A stretch of 64,000 nt of DNA from Pseudocercospora fijiensis CIRAD86 (lineage: Eukaryota; Ascomycota; Dothideomycetes; Mycosphaerellales; Mycosphaerellaceae): positions 5,461,718 to 5,525,717 of the forward strand of contig NW_006921536.1 of assembly GCF_000340215.1 (NCBI RefSeq). The letters run 5' to 3'. Positions 1 through 10,998 of the stretch are shown here, in pieces; the stretch's first letter is position 1, and every line of letters starts with the position of its first letter. Both the position numbers and the translations under genes were made by a program. Below the pieces are notes generated by a model. It searched no databases. It was not told where the DNA came from and saw nothing but the letters and a program-made list of their open reading frames with translations.

Positions 1-1985
1 CTTAAACTACGTTGCAAATGCCCTTAGTCTTCGTAGCACCTTTCTACTTAGTAGTAGCTTTCCGGATCCGATTTGTGTCGGCAATAGCGGTAACGGGAAG
101 ACTATTCCTAAGCGGTGTATCCTAGCTACGAGTATAGGCAAGGGTATCTACAACTATAGCCGCCTCGTAGTCGCTAAAATCTAGCTCTTTATCGGCCTCC
201 TCGACTATACTTAGATCGTAGGGCCTTTAGTATAGCATAACCCGCCTAGTAGTAGTAGGGGCAGTAGTAGGGGTAGGAAGGCCGTTTCGAGCATCGTTTA
301 AAGCGATCCCTCCGTAGGGATTTCCTAGAGACCTTAAAGGTAGAGGGGGAAGAGTAGAAGGAATTATCGGAGCTAGGGCTTAAGGAGTCGGAACTCGAGG
401 GCCTAGTTAAGCTACAGCACTAGGGGCTATAGTTCGCCTTAGTTGCTAAGAAGGATAGTTGAATTGTTTTCGAAGGGCTTCTATTCTAAATTTAGGTAGG
501 AAAACAATCTCCTACTAGTAATAGGCCTCGAGGAGAGGAAGCATAATAGCGAGCTTTAGGAGGGTAGGACTGTTACGGAAGCGGAATAGGGTAGCGTATA
601 GTATACCTAGGGGCCCGAAGTACTACGCACGGTCCCGAATATAGCAGAACCCTTAATCTTATATATACCGGTAGGGCCTATAGTTTAGACGAAGGTAGCC
701 TTCAGCTCCGCAATAGTAATAGCGACCCTCTATACTAGGGATAAATTAAAAGGTAAAGGCGTCGAAGGTTAGCCCTTATGTAAACTAGTTGTTATATATC
801 TGAGTTATAGGGGTATTGTCGCTTTAAAGGGGATAGAGGCGCTATAGGGTATACGAATCGGTATTAGTATTAACCGGACCTATAGTAGGGCCCCTCTAAT
901 TGTCTCGGGAGAGGACGTGAAGTTTCAGTTCTTAGAACTGCTTAATAAGGTCGTCGATACCGGGGTCCGTAACTAGCTTAAGGGCTACCCCCTATCGCTA
1001 GACATCTAGGGTAGGGCGTATGCTTAGCATTCTTTTCTTAACTGTCTCTCGCAGTTCTTTTAAATAGCTACTATCGTTACTAGTAAGGAGCGAGAAGCCC
1101 TATCGGCTACGAGCTAGGTCGTACCTAGTACGATAAATCTGTTCGAAGTCGGTATAGGATTCCTTATCGTAAGGGTAGATGCTACATTTTTCGTAGATCC
1201 GAGGCATAATAGTAGGCATAGAACCTCCTAAGCCCTTTAGAAACAGACGGCTCCTCGTAACATTGTTAAGAAGCCTCCTTAGTATCCCTTTAGCGATGCT
1301 ATAGAAGTCCTAGCAAAAGCGAAGGGCATTACTCTTAGCTGTTTGTCTAGTATATAGCTGCTTAAGGTACTCGCGGGAGTTTAGCCGAACCGCGACATCC
1401 TAGTTAGCAAACTCGCGCTTAAACTTCTTTAAGAAGGCTTCCTATATAAGAGGCTTACTACCTAGGAGCCGAGCAACTCGGGGTCGGATACTAGTTTCAC
1501 AATTGGCTATAAGGAGCTTCACCGTAGTAGCCGTTTCGGCCCTTAGATAGTATCGCTTAAGGATAGTAGAAAACCTTTTAACAAAGTTAGTAGCGTTTTC
1601 TCTAGTAAAGAGGGGGTTTTTAACGGTCCCTAGGAGGGGTATCTACGGCTTCAAGTCCGAGAAGGCCTAAAGAAGACCTTAGAGAAGTTGAGGGGATAGC
1701 CCTCCGGTTACCTAGATAGGCTGCTAGGGAACTTCTCGAGTACTACCCTCCTAGGCAGTGCCTCCTTAAGTCGCTTCTCTATTTTCTATACTAGTATCCT
1801 TATCGCTTCCCGAGGCCGTAGTCCTCTCGGCATCCGAGTTAGTATCGAAGTAGTTGCGAATAAAGTTTAGTAGTAGGTCTCGGTAGGTACCGGTATTAGA
1901 GGGGGCCTACAAAGGCGGCTCCGCCGGGGTAGGGTTGTTATTGTTTTCTTAGGAGCTTATTTCGTCGATAGAATAAACAATTTAT
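1..1985 (-). pseudogene. Gag-like CCHC protein remnant
   Basis: Reading right to left, one frame stays open except for TAG/TAA codons at plausible Gln or Trp sites. It contains helical gag-like segments such as FLKKFKREFAN followed by VRLNSREYLKQL. Near 676-722 is a zinc-knuckle remnant YYYCGAEGYLRLNY. Its spacing fits C-x2-C-x4-H-x4-C with the first Cys, the His and the last Cys all replaced by Tyr, each explained by TG-to-TA or CA-to-TA changes. The frame continues toward the window edge with an acidic tail. Nothing downstream (protease, RT) is in the window. Confidence 0.6.
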
Positions 1986-2501
1986 AGAAGACGATAAACG
2001 ATTAGAATAAATAGGAAGGATATAGTATCGATAAAATTAGATAGGTTGCTAGTTGTGCTTAAGGTAAGGAGGGAGCATAGACGGGCTATAGCGTACTTTG
2101 TAGTACGTATCGCGTCTATATTCTCGAAGTAAGGGGAGGGTAGGCGGTAGTCCGCATATATATAGAATAAAGGGGGCGGCGAATGTTACCTAGCTAGCTA
2201 GCTAGTATACCTGCTACACCCGTTCTAGGCCCCCTTTGTTCCTCTTTTATTAATTTCTATTGCCTCGTAGTATGCCGATTACGGCACCGCGGAAGGGTCG
2301 TAATAGCCCGGAAGGAGGTTTTAAGTTAGGCTCGCGCCGATTAGCGGAAGGGATAGGGGGCTATCGACTTTTCGGGGTTCTTCGTATCCCTATCTCTAGT
2401 TTCTTGTAGCGGGCTCTTAGGTTTCTTTCTATATAGGTCGTTTCTTATAAGGTCCCGCCTGCTACAGACAGGTAGGGAGTCGTAACATTCGTAAACAGTG
2501 T

Positions 2502-2557
2502 TTCCTTTTACTTTAAGTCGGTAACGGTATTCCTTTTACTTTAAGTCGGTAACGGTT
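2502..2557. repeat. Two tandem copies of a 28-bp unit
   Basis: Two nearly identical 28-bp units lie head to tail (2502-2529 and 2530-2557), each containing ACTTTAAGTCGGTAACGG. They sit in the presumed LTR or leader of the truncated retroelement. Role unknown. Confidence 0.85.
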
Positions 2558-3069
2558 TATTAGTAGTAGGACGTCTCGATACTACTAAGGTCTCTTTAGC
2601 GGTAGTATTATATTAGTAGTGTAGTCCTCGCTCTAGGCGAAGGCTATAAACGTTTCTTCTTAACTATATATATACCTGCACCTTTAAATGAATAAAGATA
2701 GCCCTACCTTCGGCTCTAGAAAATATAGGCGGGACGAGTAGGTCGTAGGTAGAGGTACATATATAGGGAACTGTATACTATAGGCCTAGTACTTAGTAAA
2801 CTGCGAGGGGTCGGCGTAGTATTATATACTTCGAAGGGAAAGCGTTATAAATATTAAAAGGAAGAGAATAGACGTAGGGAGGGCTACATTGCAGCTAGAT
2901 TAGGTACATTTCCTATATCTCTCTTGCTATATATTGTCGTAGCTGTGTCTCCTTGTATTATATATATATGTCCTAATTATAAAGGTAGTTGTATATGTTC
3001 CGATATACAAAAACAGGGGAAGAGGGTATAACTAGGCACACCTATACTAAGCCGGGTTTCCCTACTACA

Positions 3070-6000
3070 ATAGGTATATAGACTATATAGACTATAGATT
3101 AAGACCTTCTAATAACTAATTAGCTACTAACTAAGTCTCGCCTATCTCGTATACGCCGTCGACTAAGGCGCTATAAGCTTAGTAAAGAGACACTTTAGGC
3201 ACTTGTCGAGCCGCCGAGTCTACTTAAGAGGTAGTTTAATATTAGTCTACTTACTATAAAGGTAAACCTCCTTATAGAGGTAGTAAGGGACTTAAGGGTA
3301 GACCTAAACCTTCTACTAAAGAAGGAGGTTATAGAGTCGTAGATAGCTACTTAGTCCGCTAAAGAAGAAGGCTCTCGAAGTAAGGCAATAGTCGTTAAGA
3401 GGGCGGAGTTTAAGGCACTATAGCGCTAGGTTGCTTACCTCTATAAGATAATTGCCGCAATCGTAAAGCAGCAGTATGCCTTAAGTGTAGTCTCTAAGTC
3501 TAATATAGAAGCAATAGCGACTATTGTTAATCGCTAGCGGCGCTCGAAGGGTTATTAGGTTACAGTCTTAAGCTCTCGAAGAAGGACTATAGATTAGCCT
3601 CGTTATACTATATTACGTCGCATAGGTTGTAGAGCGCTATAGGGCTACAATATAAGCACGCTATTATAGTCTAGTACTCTTGTATACGTCCGAGAGGCTA
3701 GTATTTAAAACCCTAAGTAGTCCTTACGTGCTTATAGAGATAGTAACGTTATATTAGTAGAATAGACTATCGCTAGTAGATAGCGTTACTACCGCGAGCG
3801 AGTCGACGTATATCTTCGGCTATAGGTAGACTGTCTCCTTTCCTAATCTAATAGCGCCGAGATCTTCTACTCCTACTATTATAGGTATAACCTAAGACAA
3901 AGCGACTACTAGTATAAGGAGGTAGTAGAGTTAGCGTACGAAGAGCCCTCGTAGCGGCCTCTACTACCTCTACCTAGTTAAGCTCTTATTAACTAAGTTA
4001 AACCATTTGCTATACTAGTGCTATATAGAAGTCGCGTTAGTAAGTAAACTATTAGTCCTTAGTCTACTTCTTATTACCTCGAAGAAGGATAAAGGAGTTA
4101 ATAACCGCTACGTCTAGTAGGAAGTAGAACAATAGGTACTATCCCTTCCTCGATTTATATTAGGTTAAGTAATAATAGCGTAGCTAGTTATAAATGTTAA
4201 TACTACCTATATAGTTATTATATAAAGCAGCAACCTCCGGAAGGTCCTTCTCTTCCTTACCGTCTATCTTCTAGTAAACTCGTACGTACTTATCGATATA
4301 GGCGTTGTTACTAGCTCGAGGGCATACCCGAAGCCGTCGTATTCGCTCGAAAGGCCGGCATCCCGTTATAAGGAACTATACGAGGTTTCTGTCCTACTAA
4401 ATTACCGCTACTACGTTATAAATTGCCTTATAAAGCAGTGTATCGTAGGGAAACCGTATTATCTTACGATTAAGGCCTAGGTAGGTTAAATTCTTCCTTA
4501 TACTATCCTTTTTTAATATACCTAGCTTCTCGAAGGTTTTGCCTCGCTATAGCTACGAAAGTAACTTAGAACGTATAGTTCTAGTCGCCGTAATGCCGAG
4601 ATGTCGTAGGATTGCAAATAATAGTATATTGTTAAATAGGTTGTCTATATAGATATAGTAGAAGTGTTATAGGAAGGGAAGCTATAGAATTAGTCGAAGG
4701 ACCGCTTACCTAAGCGAGCTTAGCTTTGCGCTAAGCGAGACAGTAGGCGATACGATTAGGCTTTCGGTTGCTTCGGATAAGCAGTCCGCGCAGACCGCTC
4801 TTATATAACACTCCTTCCTTATATCCCTTATTAAATATAGACCTGTATTCTAACTATATCTAATACTACTAGGACTACGGCTTTTACGCTTGCGGCGCTT
4901 CTTGTTACTCTCCTTCTACCGCTCCTTCTTCTCGGCGTCTATAAGAACCTCTAGAGTTACTACCGGGTGCTAAGAGACTATAGAAGCTACCGAGTCCGGA
5001 TTATCTTCCTTCTATTTAAATGCCTTCCGTAGGCTCGAGAATAAGAAGGAATATAGGTACCTGCCCTCGTATAGGTATAGGATATAATATCCGATAGGTA
5101 TTAGCTTACCTCGCATTATAATAATATACCTAGATTTACTAGTAAACCGAACTATGCTCTTATTAATAGATACGTTAGTACTAGGTACGACAACCTCGCG
5201 GAATTTGCTACGTAGAATGTTAGTAAGAGGTAGTATCTACGTCTAGGTAGGTAGGCCTCTTTCGCTTAACGAGAGCGCGTTACTCCGGTACTATAAAGCA
5301 GCCTTAATCTATTTAAATCGCTACTCGCTTATATATTTAGCGATACTATATCTCGGCTAGTATCTATCTTCGCGCTAGTATTCGCTCTTATTGTCTATTT
5401 AGATTACAGATATATATATAATTAAGCCTACGAAGATCCGTATTATTAGCTTATCTACCGGCTTCTATAGACGACTAGAGATACATATCTTGTTGTCCTT
5501 CTTAAAACCTAGCTTGTCTCTCGTATACTTATTAGTATAGTCGACTAATCGGTCTATAACCTCTTTAGTCTAGAATAGCAAGAAGAAGCTATATTAGACG
5601 TTATTAATAGCCTCGAGATCGCCTTATAGGTAGGCTAGCAAGTTAACCTATTACTAGTAAGAGATGCTACGTAACGGCTCGTAACGACCCTTATTTATAT
5701 CTCCGTCGGCTAAATAATACAATCTACCTACCCTACTATCTACCCCTATATCTTCGACCTTGTTATCTCTTTCTACGACTACTAAACCCTCGTCGTCTAC
5801 GCTGCTTAGTATTAGCTCTCCGGCTTTCTCGAAGACAGGCTCTCTTCCTTTAGTTAGCTAATTAGCATTTATCTTATCGTCGTCTATTAAACTAGCGCTT
5901 ATATCTAGCTACTAGTTATTAGCGTCGTCGTTATACCTATCTTCTATAAAGGCCTAGAAGGTCGCTATTGCTATAATTATATGCTTCTTAGCGACTTAGA

Positions 6001-6216
6001 ATTTGGAAATATAAAGGTAATTAAGTTAGTATAGTTAACCGATAGCGGCGATAAGAGCTAAGCGCTTAAAGAGGCTTAACGTATATACAACCGAGTCTAA
6101 TTAAGGCCTATTTATTTATCTATAGAGCGGCTTCTATATACTAACTATATAGACACTGTAGGGGTTGATCCCTGTTTAACCGATAAACGCCGACAGCCAA
6201 CGAGTTATTATAGGGG
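3070..6216 (-). mobile_element. piggyBac-type DNA transposon, copy 1
   Basis: Aligns colinearly and in the same orientation with 16433-19583 (offset about 13,362). Both copies end in a shared stretch GAGTTATTATAGGGGA and then diverge, which sets the right end at about 6216. About 300 bp present at the left end of copy 2 is missing here, where the retroelement abuts, so copy 1 is interrupted or truncated. The minus strand codes a degraded piggyBac transposase. The expected TTAA target duplication was not identified with confidence. Confidence 0.75.
3600..5400 (-). pseudogene. piggyBac transposase remnant (copy 1)
   Basis: Minus strand. Around 5112-5173 the translation gives SINKSIVRFTSKSRY, matching the piggyBac block around the first catalytic Asp (SIDE..FxGRS). 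Here Asp is Asn and Glu is Lys, both as TG-to-TA changes. Around 4150-4218 it reads YNNYIGSINIYN*LRYYY, matching YMGGVDxxDQLRxYY, with Met-to-Ile, Gly-to-Ser, Val-to-Ile and Asp-to-Asn all RIP-type. A Cys-containing tail (CLYC) lies near 3611-3665. Family transposases run about 550-700 residues; the N-terminal limit is not defined. Clearly inactive. Confidence 0.75.
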
Positions 6217-6548
6217 ATCGACAGCTAGCGGAATGTCTTGGCCCTTGCATGTGTGTGTTCACCATGTATTCTAATGTGGCTGGCCCTCTGCCAAGGCCCA
6301 CTGTCTCGAAGTCTCATCGAAAGACCCCGCCCGATGACTGCACTACACTACGTAGATCAGCCTCGTGGAATCTTCGGCATCGAGACACCCTGGTCCTGGG
6401 CGGGGCGGCGCGGCGCTGGCTGGCGGAGGGACAGCCGTGCAATAATAACACCATCACCAGCTGTGACGACGGATCTTCACATGTCATGGCTGCCTCAGCA
6501 TGTCCACCACCACTCGAGGAGTCCAGGCACGACAGCGGTGGCGGCGAC
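6217..6548 (+). promoter_or_regulatory. Short upstream region of the histidine kinase gene
   Basis: These 332 bp separate the RIPed piggyBac end from the proposed kinase ATG. CA and TG frequencies return to normal at about 6220, so this is non-RIPed host sequence. No convincing TATA box or other motif was seen. Overlapping reading frames here lack protein-like character. Confidence 0.4.
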
Positions 6549-9500
6549 ATGGCCAGCACCGACAGTCCGAGGCGCAAGAGGTTGCATGAGAGTCGGCGAG
6601 CTCGAGAGTTCTATCGGTACGTCAGCTTTGAAAGCGTCCTCATGCAATCTCTGACTCGACTCTTATGGAAGCTACTACCAGCCCATCCGAGAGCTCACCA
6701 AGGCTGGCCCGCCGGTATGCGATATTGGCGACCATGCAGCCGTGCAGGCTCACACGCCATTTTCTTCGCCCGATCGAGTAGGTCCAATGGACGCCTAGAT
6801 CAATAAGCCCTGAGAACCGTAGACTTGACCGTCTCTGCCGTGCATTGGCTGACCCTTTCCAGGCCTTGACTGCCTTCTGCCAACTGGGAGCATTGCGCTT
6901 AGGCGTCAAGAGGGCTATGCTGTTCTTCTTCGATTCAACCCATGCATATGTTCTCGCCGAAGCAACGCGAACACTCAGCTTGCAGAACGATAGCCTTCAC
7001 GCCGCAGAAGATGACCTCTGGCTTGGACACACTATTATCCCGCGTGGCTACTCGGTCTGCGAGCACACGGTCATGCTCCCGCATATCAACGAGGGCTCTA
7101 ACAAAGATCAGGCCAATTCCAGCCTCGTGCACATCGTGAACAATCTTGCTGAAGACACTCGCTTTTGCGACAGACCATTCGTGACAGGAGGCCCGAAAGC
7201 CAGGTTTTATGCTGGAGTGCCCATCACAACGCCAAAAGGTATCAATATAGGCGCCTATTGTGTTCTGGACGATGAGCATCGTGATGGTATGAGCGATGAT
7301 GGTGTACAGTTCTTACGAGATATGGCCACTACTGTGATGGCCCATCTGGAAATGCTTCGAGCCACCGCCGAGCATAAGATCGGAACTCAGATGATTGCGG
7401 GACTTGGTGCATTCATTGATGGCGCCTCCGGCTTCAGAGACTGGGCAGAAAAGAACGCAGATTGGGATCTCGATGTCGAGAAAGACCCAGCGCTAGCTCA
7501 CCCACTCGGCGTCCAGCCAATGACCACCCAAGTCTCTGTCGTTGCTCAAGCGGCTGTCATTGCTAGTGAGCAGCAGGAAATGGAGGAAGAAAATAGACGA
7601 ACCAGCACAGCGAACGCTTCACCTGTCGGACGAAATCGTGCTCGAAGTTGGGCCCACGGAATGCCCCCGCCAATAAGCAAAGGACCTCAAAACCTCAATT
7701 ACAACCGCAGGGCCGACAATTTCGAAGACCCTGGCACACGCGACACCCGGAAGACGTTCGAACGAGCAGCTACATTGGTACGAGAAGCAATGGATGTGGA
7801 AGTAATGTTCTTGGATGCGGCAGTCGGAACGTTCGGGGGCCTCGTTGACGCCGCGGAATCCCTCAGTAACAGCACTACGGAGCTGAGCTCTGACACGAAC
7901 CACCACAGCGCTTCTGAGACCAACACGACCGGCACTGAAGGCGACGCGAAAATGATCAAGAAGACCACTGGCGAAGATCTGGCGAAGAAGAAATGCACTG
8001 TGCTGTCCTCCTCTGGCTCGATGACCGGAACCAAAAGCGGCGATGAAGCCAACGAGGCTGGAATGATGATTACCGAGAAATTCTTGCGCTCACTACTGCG
8101 AAGATATCCTCGCGGCAAAATTTGGAGTTTCAATGAATATGGCGATGTGTCTTCCGAGGATGACGAGTCGTCCGAATACAATAGCGATGCGAAATCTTGC
8201 CGTTGCTCAAGTGGGACAGTCCAGGCCGACGGCAAGCAAGAGCACAGCCCTTCCTGCTCCAAGAGACGGAAGCAAAACCGGCTGGACGACAGTAAAGAGA
8301 TTTTTCAACTATTCCCTGGAGTTCGCAGCATTGGTCTCGTCGGCATGTGGGATCACACGAGACAGCGTTGGTACGCGGCTACTCTATTCTGGTCTTACTC
8401 GCCTCTGCGACTATTCTCCGAAGAGTCAGAAGTCAAGTTTATCCAGGCCTTCTGCGACGTAATCCTAGCCGAGCTCCATCGAATTGAGGCACAGAACTCC
8501 GACCGAGCAAAATCAGATTTCATCTCGACCATTTCCCACGAGCTGCGATCGCCGCTTCATGGTATACTGGGTAGCGTGGAGTGTTTGCAAGAACAGCCCT
8601 TTGACTCTTTCAGCGCAAATTTGATCTCACAAGTTGAAATCTGCGGTCGCACGTTGCTCGACATCATCGACCACTTGTTGGATTTCAGCAAGATCAATCA
8701 TCATTCAAAGAGCAGAGGTGGACGTGTCCGCGATGGTAAGGATCGACGACTATCGACCAATGCTGCCAAACGATCTCGCATGGGCGGCTTGATGGCTTTG
8801 GATGCAGACGTGGCGCTGGATCAAGTGACTGAAGAGATTGTTGAGACTGCAGTCTATTCTTTCTGCTGTAGTAGAGATGCAGAATCAGTCCTGAAACGAA
8901 AAGTTGCCATCATTCTGGACATCGATCGAGGGACCGACATTGACTGGAGATGCTGTGTTGCGGTCGGGGCTTGGAAGCGGATCTGCATCAACCTGGTCTC
9001 CAATGCGCTTAAATACACTCACCAAGGTCACATCAGAGTGTGTCTATCGGCCAAGCCAGCCATGGACAAGAAACCCTCGGAAAAGAAGAAGCGCTTCAAC
9101 GTTACCTTCTCTGTCACCGATACTGGGAAAGGGATGTCAAGAGACTTTCTTGAAAACCACCTCTTCCGCGCTTTCAGCCAGGAGGATAGTTTGATGGAAG
9201 GCACTGGCTTGGGCATGAACCTTGTCGCGAAGATCGTCAAGTCTTTCGAAGGAAAGATCGAGGTTCTGAGCGAGAAGGGCGTAGGTTCATGCTTCTCGGT
9301 CACTTTACCCCTGGAACACAGTCGAACGGGTAGAGGAGCTGGCACCAGAAACCCAGACCGACCTGCGCCCCTTGTGCGGTCGATTTCGGGACTTGCTCGG
9401 GCTATCGCAGGTGTTTCCGTGGGCGTGATTGATTCCGCAACTACTCCATCGGCAGATCAAAGGTCGGATGAGACCGCTAGAGCACTACTTCTGTCGAGCG

Positions 9501-10632
9501 TTCACAAGACGCTGGACGAGATCAACGTCAATGCCTTTGACTGCACGTGGGCGGGGGACGAAGGCGCCGATGTCTATCTGGTCACAGAAGCTGAGCTGCA
9601 CAATGAGCTGCACCGTCGTGTAGACACGGGCACTTTTGATGCGCCCATGTCACCCAGCTCTTTGAGCAACACACCATTCATCGTCATCTGCGATAGTACT
9701 GTGTCAGCTCGCCGACTCAGAGCACCTGGGCTTGGAAATGTCGCGACTGGACACATCGAGCTCATTGCACAGCCCGCAGGACCGGAACGACTCGCCAAAG
9801 CCATCACATCTTGCCTGAGAAACAAGCGCGACATTGCTCAAGACCTCGCGCTCGCAGGAGCTGTCAAGGAAATTCCCTCTATGGTGCCACATCCGGACCC
9901 AGCGGCTCATCCACGTAGTCTTGCGCATCGCGGACGTACAGACACCATCGTTGGCCAGCAGCCGGAACACGCACTCCAAGCAAAGTCAACCAGTCCTCGA
10001 TCTGCCGGATCTGGTGAAGATCGCAATCAGCAGTCCGATTACAAATTCCCTCGCATCCCGACACCATCGTTGAACGGGACGAAGCCTCGAGTCAGTACTG
10101 GACAAGGCTCACCACAAGCAAAGACAGACAAGAGTAACGCAGAAGTCGACGGCGGCGTCAACTTGCTGCTTGTGGATGATAATGTAAGTTGCTCCTAATC
10201 TGTGCCGGCGATTGTACAATGCTGACTTCGACATAGCCCATCAATCTTCAACTCCTCGTCACATACGCGGAGAAATACGGCCACTCCAAGCAAGTCGCCA
10301 CAGATGGTCTGCAAGCTGTCGAAGCATACAAACAATCCTGCTTGGACCACGAGTCGAAGCCAGACCCCAAACTTCAGCGAATGAGCCACAAACCCCAGGT
10401 CGTGCTGATGGACATCAACATGCCGGTCTTGAATGGGTTCGAAGCCACGCGACAAATCCGAGGGTTTGAAAAGCAGAAGGGCGTCGAGCCTGCGACGATT
10501 ATCGCCTTGACGGGGCTGGGAAGCGCGAGTGCTCAACAAGAGGCGTTCAGCTCTGGCGTCGACCTCTTTTTGACGAAACCGGTCAGGCTAAAGGAATTGA
10601 CCAAGATTTTGGATGGGATTAAGGGGAACTGA
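6549..10632 (+). CDS. Hybrid histidine kinase with GAF-like sensor and receiver
   Basis: Proposed exons are 6549-6616, 6672-6714, 6782-10183 and 10237-10632, giving about 1302 residues. Introns 1 and 2 (55 and 67 bp, GTACGT..GAAG and GTATGC..GTAG) join the N-terminal segment MASTDSPRRKRLHESRRARE to YYQPIRELTKAGPP and then to the long frame. Intron 3 (GTAAGT..CATAG, 53 bp) splits VDDN from PINLQLL. The order is an N-terminal GAF-like sensor (LGALRLGVKRAMLFFFD), a long acidic and Ser-rich linker, HisKA with phospho-acceptor near His623 (STISHELRSPLHG), HATPase_c (NLVSNALKYT near 774, DTGKGMS, GTGLGMNL) and a receiver with phospho-acceptor near Asp1230 (VVLMDINMP) and a conserved Lys (LTKPV). 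Expected role: cytosolic phosphorelay sensor feeding an HPt protein. The ligand is unknown. Exons 1 and 2 are inferred from splice sites and frame. Confidence 0.88.
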
Positions 10633-10998
10633 GAGTATAGGAGGGGAATGAAAGTCTCCTCTTTTCGGATTTCGTTCTTGGGCTGGCATGGTAAGGCGCT
10701 TTCAGGCGTCAATGGTCATGCCGTGTGATCTGGAGAGGCCTTTTGTTTTGTTTTGGGTAGAAGCTACCCGTCTGTGCGACGATGGCGATTCATACGCCCC
10801 AATGTTGATTATTATATGTTGAGTTCCCCTTTAGCCGCGTGCCGACGACACCGCTACCGTAGCGGTCGACCTGCTTTCTTGGGATTTCCGACGTGCCAAG
10901 CGAAGACTCCGCTCTCTACCGACCTCAGATGCGGAGCTGTACATATATCTCTATCTCTTGCGGGCGATCACTGCGCCAAAGTTCTTCATCTTTGCACC
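10633..10998. other. Intergenic region, kinase 3' end and dioxygenase promoter
   Basis: The two flanking genes lie tandem on the plus strand. This spacer must hold the kinase terminator and the dioxygenase promoter. A TATA-like stretch and a following CT-rich run lie at 10941-10960. An open frame running upstream from 10753 has no methionine before 10999 that looks like a start. Confidence 0.5.
10941..10950 (+). promoter_or_regulatory. TATA-like element upstream of the dioxygenase
   Basis: ACATATATCT followed by a pyrimidine-rich CTCTATCTCTTG stretch, about 50-60 bp upstream of the ATG at 10999. Spacing and composition fit a fungal core promoter. Sequence resemblance only. Confidence 0.35.

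Larger units (their letters stand above)
1..3069 (-). mobile_element. Truncated minus-strand retroelement (gag plus 5' region), RIP-degraded
   Basis: On the minus strand this holds a gag-like frame (about 1985 down to 1), preceded by about 1.1 kb of non-coding sequence up to 3069. The minus-strand sequence begins TGTAGTAGGGAAACC exactly where homology to piggyBac copy 1 starts, which fits a 5' LTR end inserted into that element. No second LTR is seen because the element runs off the window start, so LTR class is inferred. CA and TG are almost absent and TA is abundant. A short (GCTA)n run lies near 2185. A LINE-type element with a CCHC ORF1 is the main alternative. Confidence 0.6.

Noticed and set aside
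2185..2200. GCTA microsatellite as a telomere or origin signal
   Set aside because: Only four units in RIPed DNA, with no telomere-type repeat elsewhere.
3100..4000. Plus-strand frame in piggyBac copy 1 with Lys/Glu-rich coiled-coil look
   Set aside because: The minus strand codes transposase in the adjacent part, and this frame carries no recognisable domain. It could be a second ORF of the element but I cannot support it.
6238..6909. Four overlapping open frames on both strands upstream of the kinase
   Set aside because: Only the short exons ending at 6616 and 6714 join to a conserved kinase N-terminus. The rest overlap each other and lack protein-like composition.
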